From contig JAJYAG010000055.1 of NCBI GenBank assembly GCA_021779665.1, positions 1 through 36,744 of the forward strand: 36,744 nt of DNA, in the 5' to 3' direction. The notes under the pieces were generated by a model. That model did not search any database. It was given only the letters and a program-made list of their open reading frames with translations, and was not told where the DNA came from. This stretch comes from Bacteroidota bacterium. GTDB taxonomy: Bacteria; Bacteroidota; Bacteroidia; Bacteroidales; JAAUTT01. A program made the translations under genes and the position numbers. This document shows, piece by piece, positions 23,834 to 31,017 of this stretch (the stretch's first letter is position 1; every line of letters starts with the position of its first letter).

Positions 23834-25048
23834 CTACAAATGCACCCCGAAAGGTTCCTGATCCAAAACTGTGGACCACTGCTGTATCAGCTTTTTATAT
23901 TCAATGCCAACAGGTCGTATTTTTCTGTCCATATCAAATAAACCCAGTGCATTTATGGTTCCGTTATCCTCACGCAGAGCGGTATTCCAATCTACCTGGT
24001 CGATAAGGCTGTACCAGGTAAATCCAAGCAGCGGAACACCTTCCTGACGGAGGTGGTAAGCATTTGTCCATTGCTTTTTCAGCCAGTTGGTGGATAAGGG
24101 TTCGAGCAAATTTGTTTCGGTATGCATTACCGGAAGGTTATACCTGTTAAAATACTGGTGTGTAATAACATGATAACCAAAAATTTCGCCCGAAGCGCTT
24201 GTCATTCCGTTGGAATGCACCAGATGCTCGTTGGTGATATAATAATCGTTACCCATAATACACCTGTATGTATTGGCATTGTTCATAAACCAATGATACT
24301 CGGTTTTTGTCATTCCATTTTCGAGCAAAAACTCATACATGGGTACACTTATTGGATAACCATAAACCAAATCGAGCGAAAGAAAACGCCGTTCGTTTAA
24401 AACATTGGATAATTCCATACAAGATGGCTCTTCGGGGTGAAAATATTCAGCCGATTCACTTTGTATAAAAACTGCTTCAGGCTGAATCTTTAAAATTGCC
24501 TTCATGGACAGAATATTAGCTTTGCATAGATTTTTCAGAGCAATCACAAAATATTTATCCCCGGAGAGACGCTCGTTCCACCAGCCGTGAGATGCCGAGA
24601 ATGTTGCTGCTATAAAGATTTCGTTTATAGGAGTGTAAATCTGGCACCATGGGTATCTTTGTGCAAAAGCAGCACTATATTCGGCAAAATGTTCCGGAAA
24701 ATCTGCATTTTGGAAGTTTCCAAGCCAATCGGGAACTCCAAAATGACAAAGGTCCACAATGGGAGTTATGTCCATTTCCTTCATGGCATTAAAAACTTCG
24801 TCGGTAAAGCTCCAATCGTACTTTCCCGGGCCAACATGGGTCGAATAGAGCGGAGGCCCATATCTTAAAAAGTTAATGCCTATTTCTTTTGTAAGTTCAA
24901 AATCTGTTCTCCAGTTTTGGTAATGTTTTGCTTTCTCCATCTCATCAATTCTTTTGGTGCTTCCATCGGGTAATTGTATGGTGGGGTAACTGTTCTCTAT
25001 TCCAGTAGCAAACATGAACTTTCTCATGGATCCTATCATCGCATTCAA
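23834..25048 (-). CDS. GH1-like (clan GH-A) protein without signal peptide
   Basis: A 404-residue TIM-barrel protein resembling family 1 glycosidases. The acid/base candidate is Glu143 in YTPINEIF (TFNEP-like in GH1) and the nucleophile candidate Glu311 in VMHTETN (ITENG-like). It starts without a hydrophobic leader (MRKFMFATGIENSYP at residue 8), so it should act in the cytosol. ATGs at 25048, 25039 and 25027 are all possible starts. It begins 13 bases after the stop of the GH1-like/RmlD-like fusion gene, with which it shares the barrel type, and it lies in a cluster of sugar-nucleotide and glycosyltransferase genes. A biosynthetic or trimming role is therefore more likely than food-polysaccharide degradation, but that is inference. 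Confidence 0.75.
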   Translation of the reverse strand: MNAMIGSMRKFMFATGIENSYPTIQLPDGSTKRIDEMEKAKHYQNWRTDFELTKEIGINFLRYGPPLYSTHVGPGKYDWSFTDEVFNAMKEMDITPIVDLCHFGVPDWLGNFQNADFPEHFAEYSAAFAQRYPWCQIYTPINEIFIAATFSASHGWWNERLSGDKYFVIALKNLCKANILSMKAILKIQPEAVFIQSESAEYFHPEEPSCMELSNVLNERRFLSLDLVYGYPISVPMYEFLLENGMTKTEYHWFMNNANTYRCIMGNDYYITNEHLVHSNGMTSASGEIFGYHVITHQYFNRYNLPVMHTETNLLEPLSTNWLKKQWTNAYHLRQEGVPLLGFTWYSLIDQVDWNTALREDNGTINALGLFDMDRKIRPVGIEYKKLIQQWSTVLDQEPFGVHL

Positions 25049-25061
25049 ATATTTAAGTGTT

Positions 25062-27227
25062 TCAGATTACTTGTTGTAAGGGATTATTTTTTAATTCATT
25101 AAAATAGCTGGCCAAACTAGCTTGTATCGGAGGCAGAACAATTCCCTGCGAGCTTTTCAGAACAGAATAGGAGGGGCGCTCTGCTGAGAAGTTGAGTTTC
25201 TCATAAGGCTGAGGCAAAACGTGTTTATTGCTTTTTTCTGCAAGGTTCAAAGCCAGTTGAATAAAACTGAAATGCGACATTTCATCTGGTCCCGACAGAT
25301 GCCAGATACCAGATTCATTGTCTATAAGTAAATCCAGTGATTGATTTACAAGATCGGGGATATAGGTTGGAGAAATAATTATATCAGAAGGCAGAAAAAT
25401 TTGATTACCGGGGGTTGATGCAGTGTGTAAAGCTGCCCTCAGCGGATCGTCGTTTGTCCAGGGATTAAAAAAGAAACTGCTTCTTATAATCAAAGCGTTG
25501 GAGTTGTTTTTGAGTACAAATTCTTCCGCCATTTTTTTCGATTCGCCATATCGATTAAGCGGTTCTGTAAAATCGTTTTCGACATATGGATTTTTCTTTT
25601 TGCCATTAAAAACCTGGTCGGTCGAGAAGGTGAGATATCTTATGTTAGCCGATTTACACACCTGCGACAGCAGCACAGCTCCCAGCGTATTTTCTCTGAA
25701 GCATTTCTGGGGAAAGGCTTCTGCTTTGTCGATATCCGTAAATCCCGCAGCATTAATTATTGCCCAGGGATTAGTTTTTGAAAGAAATCTTTCCATCGAT
25801 GCCATCGACGCTATATCGAACTGGTCGCGGCTTAGAAGTTTATATGTTATTCCCCTGAGGGTGCAAATGTGTGCAAATGCCTGACCTAGTGAACCATTAG
25901 CCCCAATTATCAACAAAGGTGAGTTATTCCTTTTACTTCCTTCGGATTTGTGGTCCTTTTTTGAAAAATTGTAAAGTATCCGGATGTCTCTTTTCCACCA
26001 ACCTTCAGTTTCGAGTAACGGATGAGACGAATAACCTTTGGAATTGAGCTCTTTAATGAGGTGCGCAAGAGCTGTTGGTCGTGGAGATCCTGGTCTCAGA
26101 TCGTAAATTCCCGATTCGTACCATTTATTCTGAACCTGGAGAAGTGAGTTCCAATCGTAACTTCCAAGAATGGACCAGGCTGTAATAGCTCTGAAATCGA
26201 CTCCTTCACTTTTCAATCGGAGTGCAGTATTGTAGGCCTCATTGAACCAACGTAGCTGCTCTTCACGTGTACATCCCAGATGAACTTCCGAAAGCGCCAG
26301 TGGTAATTTATATCTTTCCCAGCTTTCTTTCAATAAACCATAGAAACCAACCGGCTCAATTTTGCCTATACGTACAGCCTCAACATCGGCATAATCCATT
26401 TTTCCGTTGCCACCGTGATAGCGTCGCGGGTACCGGTATTTTTTTTCGTCGAGATACCGTTCACTGGTAACATAATAATTGAAACCGCAGATATATGGAG
26501 TACAGATGTTTTTTGCAAAGAAATCAAGCTCTTTCCGTTTTATTCCGTTTTTAATGAAGTATTTCCAGAAAGGATGTTCAGGGTTCAGTTTTCCTGTTAG
26601 GATATCGTAAGTAAGCCAGCGTCTGTTATTCTCAAATTCAGCCTGTTTTTTAAGAGCAGGAGTGCTGTGAATTTTACAGATATCTTCAGTTTGAACTAAT
26701 TTGGCGTCTGGATTTATCTCTCTGATTTTTTGCATCGACAATACAATACCTTTCATCTCATTCAGAAAGATTCGGGCAAAGGATTTGTCAGATTGATAGT
26801 GAGGGTACCAGATTCCATAAAGACCCGAAAACCTTGCTGTTGTAAGGGGTTCGTTTATGGGATTATAATACTCTATCCACGGGTATCGTTGAGCAATAAC
26901 AGCTGCATATTCTGCAATACGTTCCGGAAAATCTGACTGGGATAGATCTGTGAAAAATGGTCCGCTGCCATGGTGCAGCAATCCTGCTATTGGAGTAATA
27001 TTAAGTTCCCGGAGTCTTTCAAATCGTTTGTCGTGCAACGAAAGGAAATTCTCCGGGTTCTTAAAGTATTTTTCCCATAAAATAGGATATCGTATTGTAC
27101 GGATTCCTAAATCTGCAATAAGCTCCAGGTCGTTTGGCCTCGCTTCGTGGCCATTTAATTTCAACTGATCATGTACTTTATTTCTAACCCGGGCTACAGT
27201 ACATTCTACGCCTCCCCAAATTTCCAT
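25062..27227 (-). CDS. Fusion protein: GH1-like barrel plus RmlD-like NAD(P)-dependent reductase
   Basis: A 721-residue two-domain protein. Residues 1-400 form a GH1-like barrel with Glu126 in NPINEPL as acid/base and Glu314 in ALSEVHLG as nucleophile candidate. A short charged linker (about 420-436) leads to residues 437-715, an SDR domain of the dTDP-4-dehydrorhamnose reductase (RmlD) type: the Rossmann motif is GANGSLG (442-448), Ser535-Thr-Asp lies in TFSTDQVFNG, and the catalytic pair is Tyr560/Lys564 in YGESK. No signal peptide. The reductase half would reduce a 4-keto NDP-sugar; the barrel half may act on a glycoside of that sugar. Both domains look intact. The neighbours are a second GH1-like gene 13 bases downstream and a glycosyltransferase gene upstream. 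The fused order is unambiguous in one frame. Confidence 0.8.
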   Translation of the reverse strand: MEIWGGVECTVARVRNKVHDQLKLNGHEARPNDLELIADLGIRTIRYPILWEKYFKNPENFLSLHDKRFERLRELNITPIAGLLHHGSGPFFTDLSQSDFPERIAEYAAVIAQRYPWIEYYNPINEPLTTARFSGLYGIWYPHYQSDKSFARIFLNEMKGIVLSMQKIREINPDAKLVQTEDICKIHSTPALKKQAEFENNRRWLTYDILTGKLNPEHPFWKYFIKNGIKRKELDFFAKNICTPYICGFNYYVTSERYLDEKKYRYPRRYHGGNGKMDYADVEAVRIGKIEPVGFYGLLKESWERYKLPLALSEVHLGCTREEQLRWFNEAYNTALRLKSEGVDFRAITAWSILGSYDWNSLLQVQNKWYESGIYDLRPGSPRPTALAHLIKELNSKGYSSHPLLETEGWWKRDIRILYNFSKKDHKSEGSKRNNSPLLIIGANGSLGQAFAHICTLRGITYKLLSRDQFDIASMASMERFLSKTNPWAIINAAGFTDIDKAEAFPQKCFRENTLGAVLLSQVCKSANIRYLTFSTDQVFNGKKKNPYVENDFTEPLNRYGESKKMAEEFVLKNNSNALIIRSSFFFNPWTNDDPLRAALHTASTPGNQIFLPSDIIISPTYIPDLVNQSLDLLIDNESGIWHLSGPDEMSHFSFIQLALNLAEKSNKHVLPQPYEKLNFSAERPSYSVLKSSQGIVLPPIQASLASYFNELKNNPLQQVI

Positions 27228-27309
27228 AGAATTTTTTCTATGTGATTACTAACAGATCTTCAGATCTTTTATTTTATCCTCCTTTTAAGGTTATAAATTT
27301 GTTAATGCA

Positions 27310-28605
27310 CTACGGAACCACAACGCTGCTGCTTGCTACACTAAGTACCTTGCTTGCCGGGGTGAGTTCTTTGGTGCTTACGGCTACTTTTGCATCCAGG
27401 GTAGCCATAATTATTCTTTTCATACCCTGCCATGTTAAATCCCACGAATTGGATTTTAAAACCTGACGAACTTTCTTTTTCCAGTTTTTATCATTTATCA
27501 GAAGACGGGCTTTTTCAATTGCCTGTGCAAAATCATTTACTGTATCTGCGATAAGGACCAGCCCCATTTCACCGTAAGGAACAACCACATCGCGTATGGA
27601 TGTTGAAATCACTGGTTTTTCGCAACATAAATATTCGGGTGTTTTGGTAGGACTGATAAACCTTGTGCTGTCGTTTTTGGCAAAAGGGAGCAATGCAATG
27701 TCCCAGTTACCCAGGTAAGCAGGAAGCTCACTGTAATTTTTCTGCCCCAGGTAAAAGATATTTGAATGTCGGGGCAGCATGGCCGGATCAATTTTGACAA
27801 CCGGTCCAATCATAACAAAGTTTATGTGAGGCATTTTTTGTGCCAGACCGTCGAGTAATTCAATATCCAGTCTTTCGTCAATTACGCCAAAAAAACCGGC
27901 TCTTGGGTGAGGGATATTGGCCTGATCTTCAGGATCGCTGACTTGCAAACCGCTTTCGAAATGCTTCTGGTCTATACTGCTTGGGAATGGGTAAATATTT
28001 GTATGCTTGTCTTTTTTATATTCGTATAAATATTGTCCTCCGGTAAAAACAACATCGGCTAATTTCAGTAGCGATGCTTCATTTTTTATCATATCGGGAT
28101 GAGCACCTTTAAAATGTGAAAGTTCATCCATACAATCGTAAACTACTATTTTGGGGTTCAGGTTCTTTGAAAACGGCAAAGCCATAGGAGTTATATACCA
28201 GAAAAGATAATCGGTAATGTTATTCCACTTAATCAGCTTTTTAATTGCGTCTTCAAGGTATTGCTGAATTTCACTCTCGCCCGATTGCTCCTGAATGTGG
28301 GGTGTAATGATGGTAATATTTTCGTTATATGTTCGTGCTTTTAAATAATTTACTTCAAAGTTGCCAAAAATAGGTTCTTCGATATAATACACCGGCATTT
28401 CCTTTGCCCAGCGGGTGAGCAGATGCTGTGGACGTTGAAACACAAAGTCCCAGCGCAGATGAGAAAAGCAGATTATATTTTTAATACCGGGTTCTGAAAC
28501 TAACGTTTGAGTGTTTTGTTTTTTTTTTGAACTTTTTAATGTAATCAATTTTTCATGGGCTGTTTTTTTTTTAAAATCAATTTCCCGTACTTTGATAGAA
28601 TCCAT
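27310..28605 (-). CDS. Glycosyltransferase, GT-B fold (TuaH-like), with two A10 tracts near the start
   Basis: A 431-residue predicted cytosolic glycosyltransferase. The body starts about residue 41 (NIICFSHLRWDFVFQRPQHL), has VYDCMDE (156-161), and carries the nucleotide-sugar-binding block SPTKTPEYL (318-326) characteristic of GT4-like retaining enzymes. Residues 1-40 are a Lys-rich extension encoded partly by two runs of ten A on the coding strand (28563-28572 and 28519-28528). Such runs are prone to polymerase slippage, and one base gained or lost would truncate the protein. The gene lies between the 46-codon ORF (54 bases upstream) and the fusion gene (82 bases downstream). Together with nearby UDP-galactopyranose mutase it probably builds a glycan containing galactofuranose; donor and acceptor are unknown. 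Confidence 0.83.
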   Translation of the reverse strand: MDSIKVREIDFKKKTAHEKLITLKSSKKKQNTQTLVSEPGIKNIICFSHLRWDFVFQRPQHLLTRWAKEMPVYYIEEPIFGNFEVNYLKARTYNENITIITPHIQEQSGESEIQQYLEDAIKKLIKWNNITDYLFWYITPMALPFSKNLNPKIVVYDCMDELSHFKGAHPDMIKNEASLLKLADVVFTGGQYLYEYKKDKHTNIYPFPSSIDQKHFESGLQVSDPEDQANIPHPRAGFFGVIDERLDIELLDGLAQKMPHINFVMIGPVVKIDPAMLPRHSNIFYLGQKNYSELPAYLGNWDIALLPFAKNDSTRFISPTKTPEYLCCEKPVISTSIRDVVVPYGEMGLVLIADTVNDFAQAIEKARLLINDKNWKKKVRQVLKSNSWDLTWQGMKRIIMATLDAKVAVSTKELTPASKVLSVASSSVVVP

Positions 28606-28641
28606 AATAATCCCTTCTTTTTAAGTTAACGCTGATGAAAT

Positions 28642-28670
28642 AAAAAAAAAGTCCCTTGATTACTCAAGGG
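28642..28670 (-). terminator. Strong intrinsic terminator after the 46-codon ORF
   Basis: On the minus strand CCCTTGA and TCAAGGG form a perfect 7-bp stem around a 4-base loop (28653-28670), followed by AC and nine T (28650-28642). The stop codon of the small ORF lies in the loop. This should cut most transcripts before the glycosyltransferase gene. Confidence 0.85.
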
Positions 28671-28800
28671 AATATAGAGGTTTTTCTTTGTTGATATTTT
28701 GCACCAACCTCATTTCGAGGTCATAATTTTGATAAACCTGAGAATCATACCCACGTGACTCGAAATAGTTTGCTACTATTTTCTTACTCTTCTTTTTCAT
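28660..28800 (-). CDS. 46-residue hypothetical protein, or part of a small RNA
   Basis: An open frame of 46 codons starting MKKKSKKIVANYFESRGYDS. It is strongly basic for the first eight residues, soluble, with no signal peptide or known motif; I do not recognise it. It has a promoter-like element 46 bases ahead (28846-28853) and its stop codon sits in the loop of a strong terminator (28642-28670), giving a compact transcript of about 200 bases. That layout fits a small protein gene, an sRNA, or a leader peptide/attenuator for the glycosyltransferase gene downstream. The frame runs upstream to an ATG at 28848, but that overlaps the promoter element, so the shorter form is preferred. Confidence 0.45.
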   Translation of the reverse strand: MKKKSKKIVANYFESRGYDSQVYQNYDLEMRLVQNINKEKPLYSLE

Positions 28801-28845
28801 ACACAACAATTTTAAGGTTTGTATCAGAAGGTGCCAAAAACATAC

Positions 28846-28853
28846 CAAATTTA
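28846..28853 (-). promoter_or_regulatory. Bacteroidota-type -7 element for the 46-codon ORF
   Basis: The minus strand reads TAAATTTG, an exact TAnnTTTG match, with its 3' end 46 bases before the ATG at 28800. No clear TTTG was seen at -33 spacing. Confidence 0.42.
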
Positions 28854-28943
28854 TGCCTGTTCATTTTCAATACTTTATAAATCTCCTGAAACCCACTGTT
28901 TCCCTATTATGTAGAAATTTATTCCCAAAAAGTGTAATGTGGA

Positions 28944-30077
28944 TTACTTTTGAAGATTATCGAACATTTCCAATGCATGATTAATAGTATCGTGCATATC
29001 GTAATATTTATATTCTCCAAGCCGTCCGCTTATGACAATGTTTTTTAAATTCCGGGCTTCTTCCCGGTATTTCAGAATCAGATTCTGATTTCTTTCATCA
29101 TTAATCGGATAATAGGGATTGCTTCCGTCGTCGAGCAACGAAAATTCTTTTATAATCAGTGTTTTATCCGTTGGGTAATCAGTCCGTTCGGGATGAAGAT
29201 GCCGTGGTTCATGAATACGTGTAAAGGGAACCTCCACATCGGCGTAGTTCATTACCGAAGTGCCCTGATAATCTTCATATGGTTGCACTTCCCTTTCAAA
29301 ACGAAGTGTTCTGTATTCCAGTTTACCGTATTTATAATCAAAATACTGATCGATGGGTCCGCTGTATATAATTTTTGTTTCCTTAGGTATGATGTCTCTT
29401 ATCTTGAAGAAGTCAAGGTTGAGTTTAACCTCAATCTCATCATAGTCCAGCATTTTTTCAAAAATTTTCCCGTAACCGTGAAGTGGTATTCCCTGCCAGC
29501 GGCTGAAGTAATAACTTTCGTTATAGTTTGATCGGAAAGGCAGTCTCTTCAAAACGCTTTCGGGCATATCTTTGGGATCTTTTTGCCACTGCTTAAGGGT
29601 ATATCCTCTTATAAAGGCTTCGTATAATGGCCGGCCCATCATACTTATGGCTTTTTCCTCAAAGTTGCGGGGCTCTTTTATGTTTTCCTTTTCAATTTCT
29701 TTTTTTAGAAAGGCTTCGACTTCAAAGGGTTTTAAACTGACATTGTAAAAGGTATTAATTGTTTCGAGGTTAACTGGCATTTGAAATACCCGCCCCTTAT
29801 GGGTTGTAAGCACCTGATGAAAATACCCGTTAAACTCGGTGAAACGATTGATGTACTCCCAAACGCGTGGATTGGGCGTGTGGAAAATGTGCGTTCCATA
29901 AAGATGATAATGAATACCTGTTTCAGCATCGTCGAGTGAATAGCAATTGCCTCCAATATGGTTTCTTTTTTCTATAACTAATACTTTTTCTTTGAGTTGT
30001 GTGGCTATTCTCTCAGCCATAACGGATCCAAAAAAGCCACTGCCTACTACGAGGTACTTAAGTCCGGATAAACCCAT
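28944..30077 (-). CDS. glf: UDP-galactopyranose mutase
   Basis: A 377-residue flavoenzyme that interconverts UDP-galactopyranose and UDP-galactofuranose, supplying Galf for cell-surface glycans. The FAD-binding Rossmann motif is VGSGFFGS (11-18), followed by the family-typical IEKRNHIGGNCYS (35-47) and GIHYHLYGTHIFHT (54-67). The C-terminal part contains the conserved YYPINDERN and SGRLGEYKYYDMHD segments. The length is normal and no key region is missing. It acts in the cytosol. It follows the small membrane-protein gene by 37 bases, so both probably use the sigma-54-like promoter at 30610-30624. A weak hairpin (GTAAT-CCAC-ATTAC on the minus strand) overlaps its stop and is followed by five T, a possible partial terminator. 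Confidence 0.96.
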   Translation of the reverse strand: MGLSGLKYLVVGSGFFGSVMAERIATQLKEKVLVIEKRNHIGGNCYSLDDAETGIHYHLYGTHIFHTPNPRVWEYINRFTEFNGYFHQVLTTHKGRVFQMPVNLETINTFYNVSLKPFEVEAFLKKEIEKENIKEPRNFEEKAISMMGRPLYEAFIRGYTLKQWQKDPKDMPESVLKRLPFRSNYNESYYFSRWQGIPLHGYGKIFEKMLDYDEIEVKLNLDFFKIRDIIPKETKIIYSGPIDQYFDYKYGKLEYRTLRFEREVQPYEDYQGTSVMNYADVEVPFTRIHEPRHLHPERTDYPTDKTLIIKEFSLLDDGSNPYYPINDERNQNLILKYREEARNLKNIVISGRLGEYKYYDMHDTINHALEMFDNLQK

Positions 30078-30114
30078 GTAATATTCAATTTTAAATGTTA
30101 ATATGAGGTTGGTT

Positions 30115-30555
30115 CTAAATGCTGGCTTTTTTCATCGAAATATTTGAAAGTGCAGCAAATACCAGATGTGCAATCATCAGATGTGCCAGATACTTGTTCA
30201 GGTTTATATTAGGAGGAGAAGGATGTAGTTTGAAAATTAATTTCCAGATCATAATTCCGACAGCTCCGTTTGCAGCACCCAGGAGAACTCCATTCAGAAG
30301 AGTAGGAGATATCTTCAGCTTCTTTAGAATTTGCTGGTTAACGACGTTAAAGGACATTCCCATTCCATAATGGCCCGCCCATGCCAAAGTTTTGCGGCTT
30401 TTCTCGTTCAGATGAAATATCTTTAATAATGCGCTGAGAATTTCGTGTTCTCTGAATTGCTCATTTTTTTTTTGCGAAGTAAGTATGCTGAAAAAAGTCA
30501 TGCCTGTTGTTCCAGGAATGCTGGAAACGGCAGACTTTAATAACTGGCTGCTCAT
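30115..30555 (-). CDS. Small predicted membrane protein of unknown function
   Basis: A 146-residue protein I cannot assign firmly. It has glycine-rich hydrophobic segments at about 62-110 (GVLLGAANGAVGIMIW) and 123-140 (YLAHLMIAHLVFAALS), suggesting two or three membrane helices; the plan is somewhat like YagU/DUF1440 proteins. The coding strand has a run of ten A (30464-30473) in codons 28-31 (QKKN), a possible slippage site. It is the first gene of the minus-strand glycan block, 37 bases before glf, and starts about 43 bases after the predicted transcript start of the sigma-54-like promoter. Confidence 0.6.
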   Translation of the reverse strand: MSSQLLKSAVSSIPGTTGMTFFSILTSQKKNEQFREHEILSALLKIFHLNEKSRKTLAWAGHYGMGMSFNVVNQQILKKLKISPTLLNGVLLGAANGAVGIMIWKLIFKLHPSPPNINLNKYLAHLMIAHLVFAALSNISMKKASI

Positions 30556-30609
30556 ATAAAATTACTTTAACGGTTAAATCCAATGGATTTTTAATACACG
30601 TTTTTTGAT

Positions 30610-30624
30610 CCAAGAATTGTTCCA
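30610..30624 (-). promoter_or_regulatory. Sigma-54-like promoter for the minus-strand glycan block
   Basis: The minus strand reads TGGAACA-ATTC-TTGG against the consensus TGGCACG-N4-TTGC, with the -24 GG and spacing correct but GG instead of GC at -12. The predicted start is near 30598, about 43 bases before the membrane-protein ATG. Confidence 0.4.
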
Positions 30625-30871
30625 CGTACTTTATGCGCTCATAATGAGGATGTTTCGTTTTATTTACTCTGATAAATGAATATATTATGAGAATATTTTT
30701 CTACAAAGCGAGGAAAATGAGGTGATTAACCCGAGGTTTGTGATAGTAGCTCTAATTTTACATTTTTGAACTGAAAAATGATCTTCATCTACATTGCCTA
30801 TAAAAATTCCCTATTTGTAGATTAATATCCCCATTTAACCCCTGCACCTGACAGCTAAAGGATAGGACGCA

Positions 30872-30890
30872 TGATTAATTTAATTGATCA
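30872..30890. promoter_or_regulatory. Near-perfect 19-bp dyad, possible activator site
   Basis: TGATTAATT-T-AATTGATCA has 9-base arms with a single mismatch. It lies 65 bases upstream of the plus-strand sigma-54-like element, where an enhancer-binding activator could sit. AT-rich dyads also occur by chance. Confidence 0.3.
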
Positions 30891-30955
30891 GAATAGCTGT
30901 GAATTGTAGTATTTGTCTAATCTGTTCTCTTGCTTGAAACCTCTCAACTGTCGGT

Positions 30956-30970
30956 TGGTACGGACTTTGG
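30956..30970 (+). promoter_or_regulatory. Sigma-54-like promoter for the plus-strand glycan block
   Basis: TGGTACG-GACT-TTGG matches TGGCACG-N4-TTGC at 13 of 15 positions counting the spacer; the mismatches are T for C and the final G for C. The predicted start is near 30982, 36 bases before the ATG at 31018. Confidence 0.45.
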
Positions 30971-31017
30971 AAAATATTGACCAGTAAAAACAAAAACCAA
31001 AACATAAATTAGGATTT

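Larger units (their letters stand above)
30556..31017. other. 462-base divergent control region between the two glycan blocks
   Basis: No gene was found here. It holds a sigma-54-like promoter facing each way (30610-30624 minus, 30956-30970 plus), a 19-base near-palindrome (30872-30890), a 7-base inverted pair ACAGCTA/TAGCTGT (30851-30857 and 30894-30900), a perfect dyad CTCATAATGAG (30638-30648) and an inverted second copy of CTCATAAT (30684-30691). The density of dyads fits binding of one or more regulators. No Bacteroidota sigma-A promoter with both elements was recognised. Confidence 0.5.

Noticed and set aside
28821-28840. Second sigma-54 site near TTTGGCACC on the minus strand ahead of the 46-codon ORF
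   Set aside because: The -24 half looks good but the -12 position reads GATA, with no TTGC-like element.
28801-28848. Longer version of the 46-codon ORF starting at 28848
   Set aside because: The extra 16 codons overlap the TAAATTTG promoter element and the region just downstream of it.
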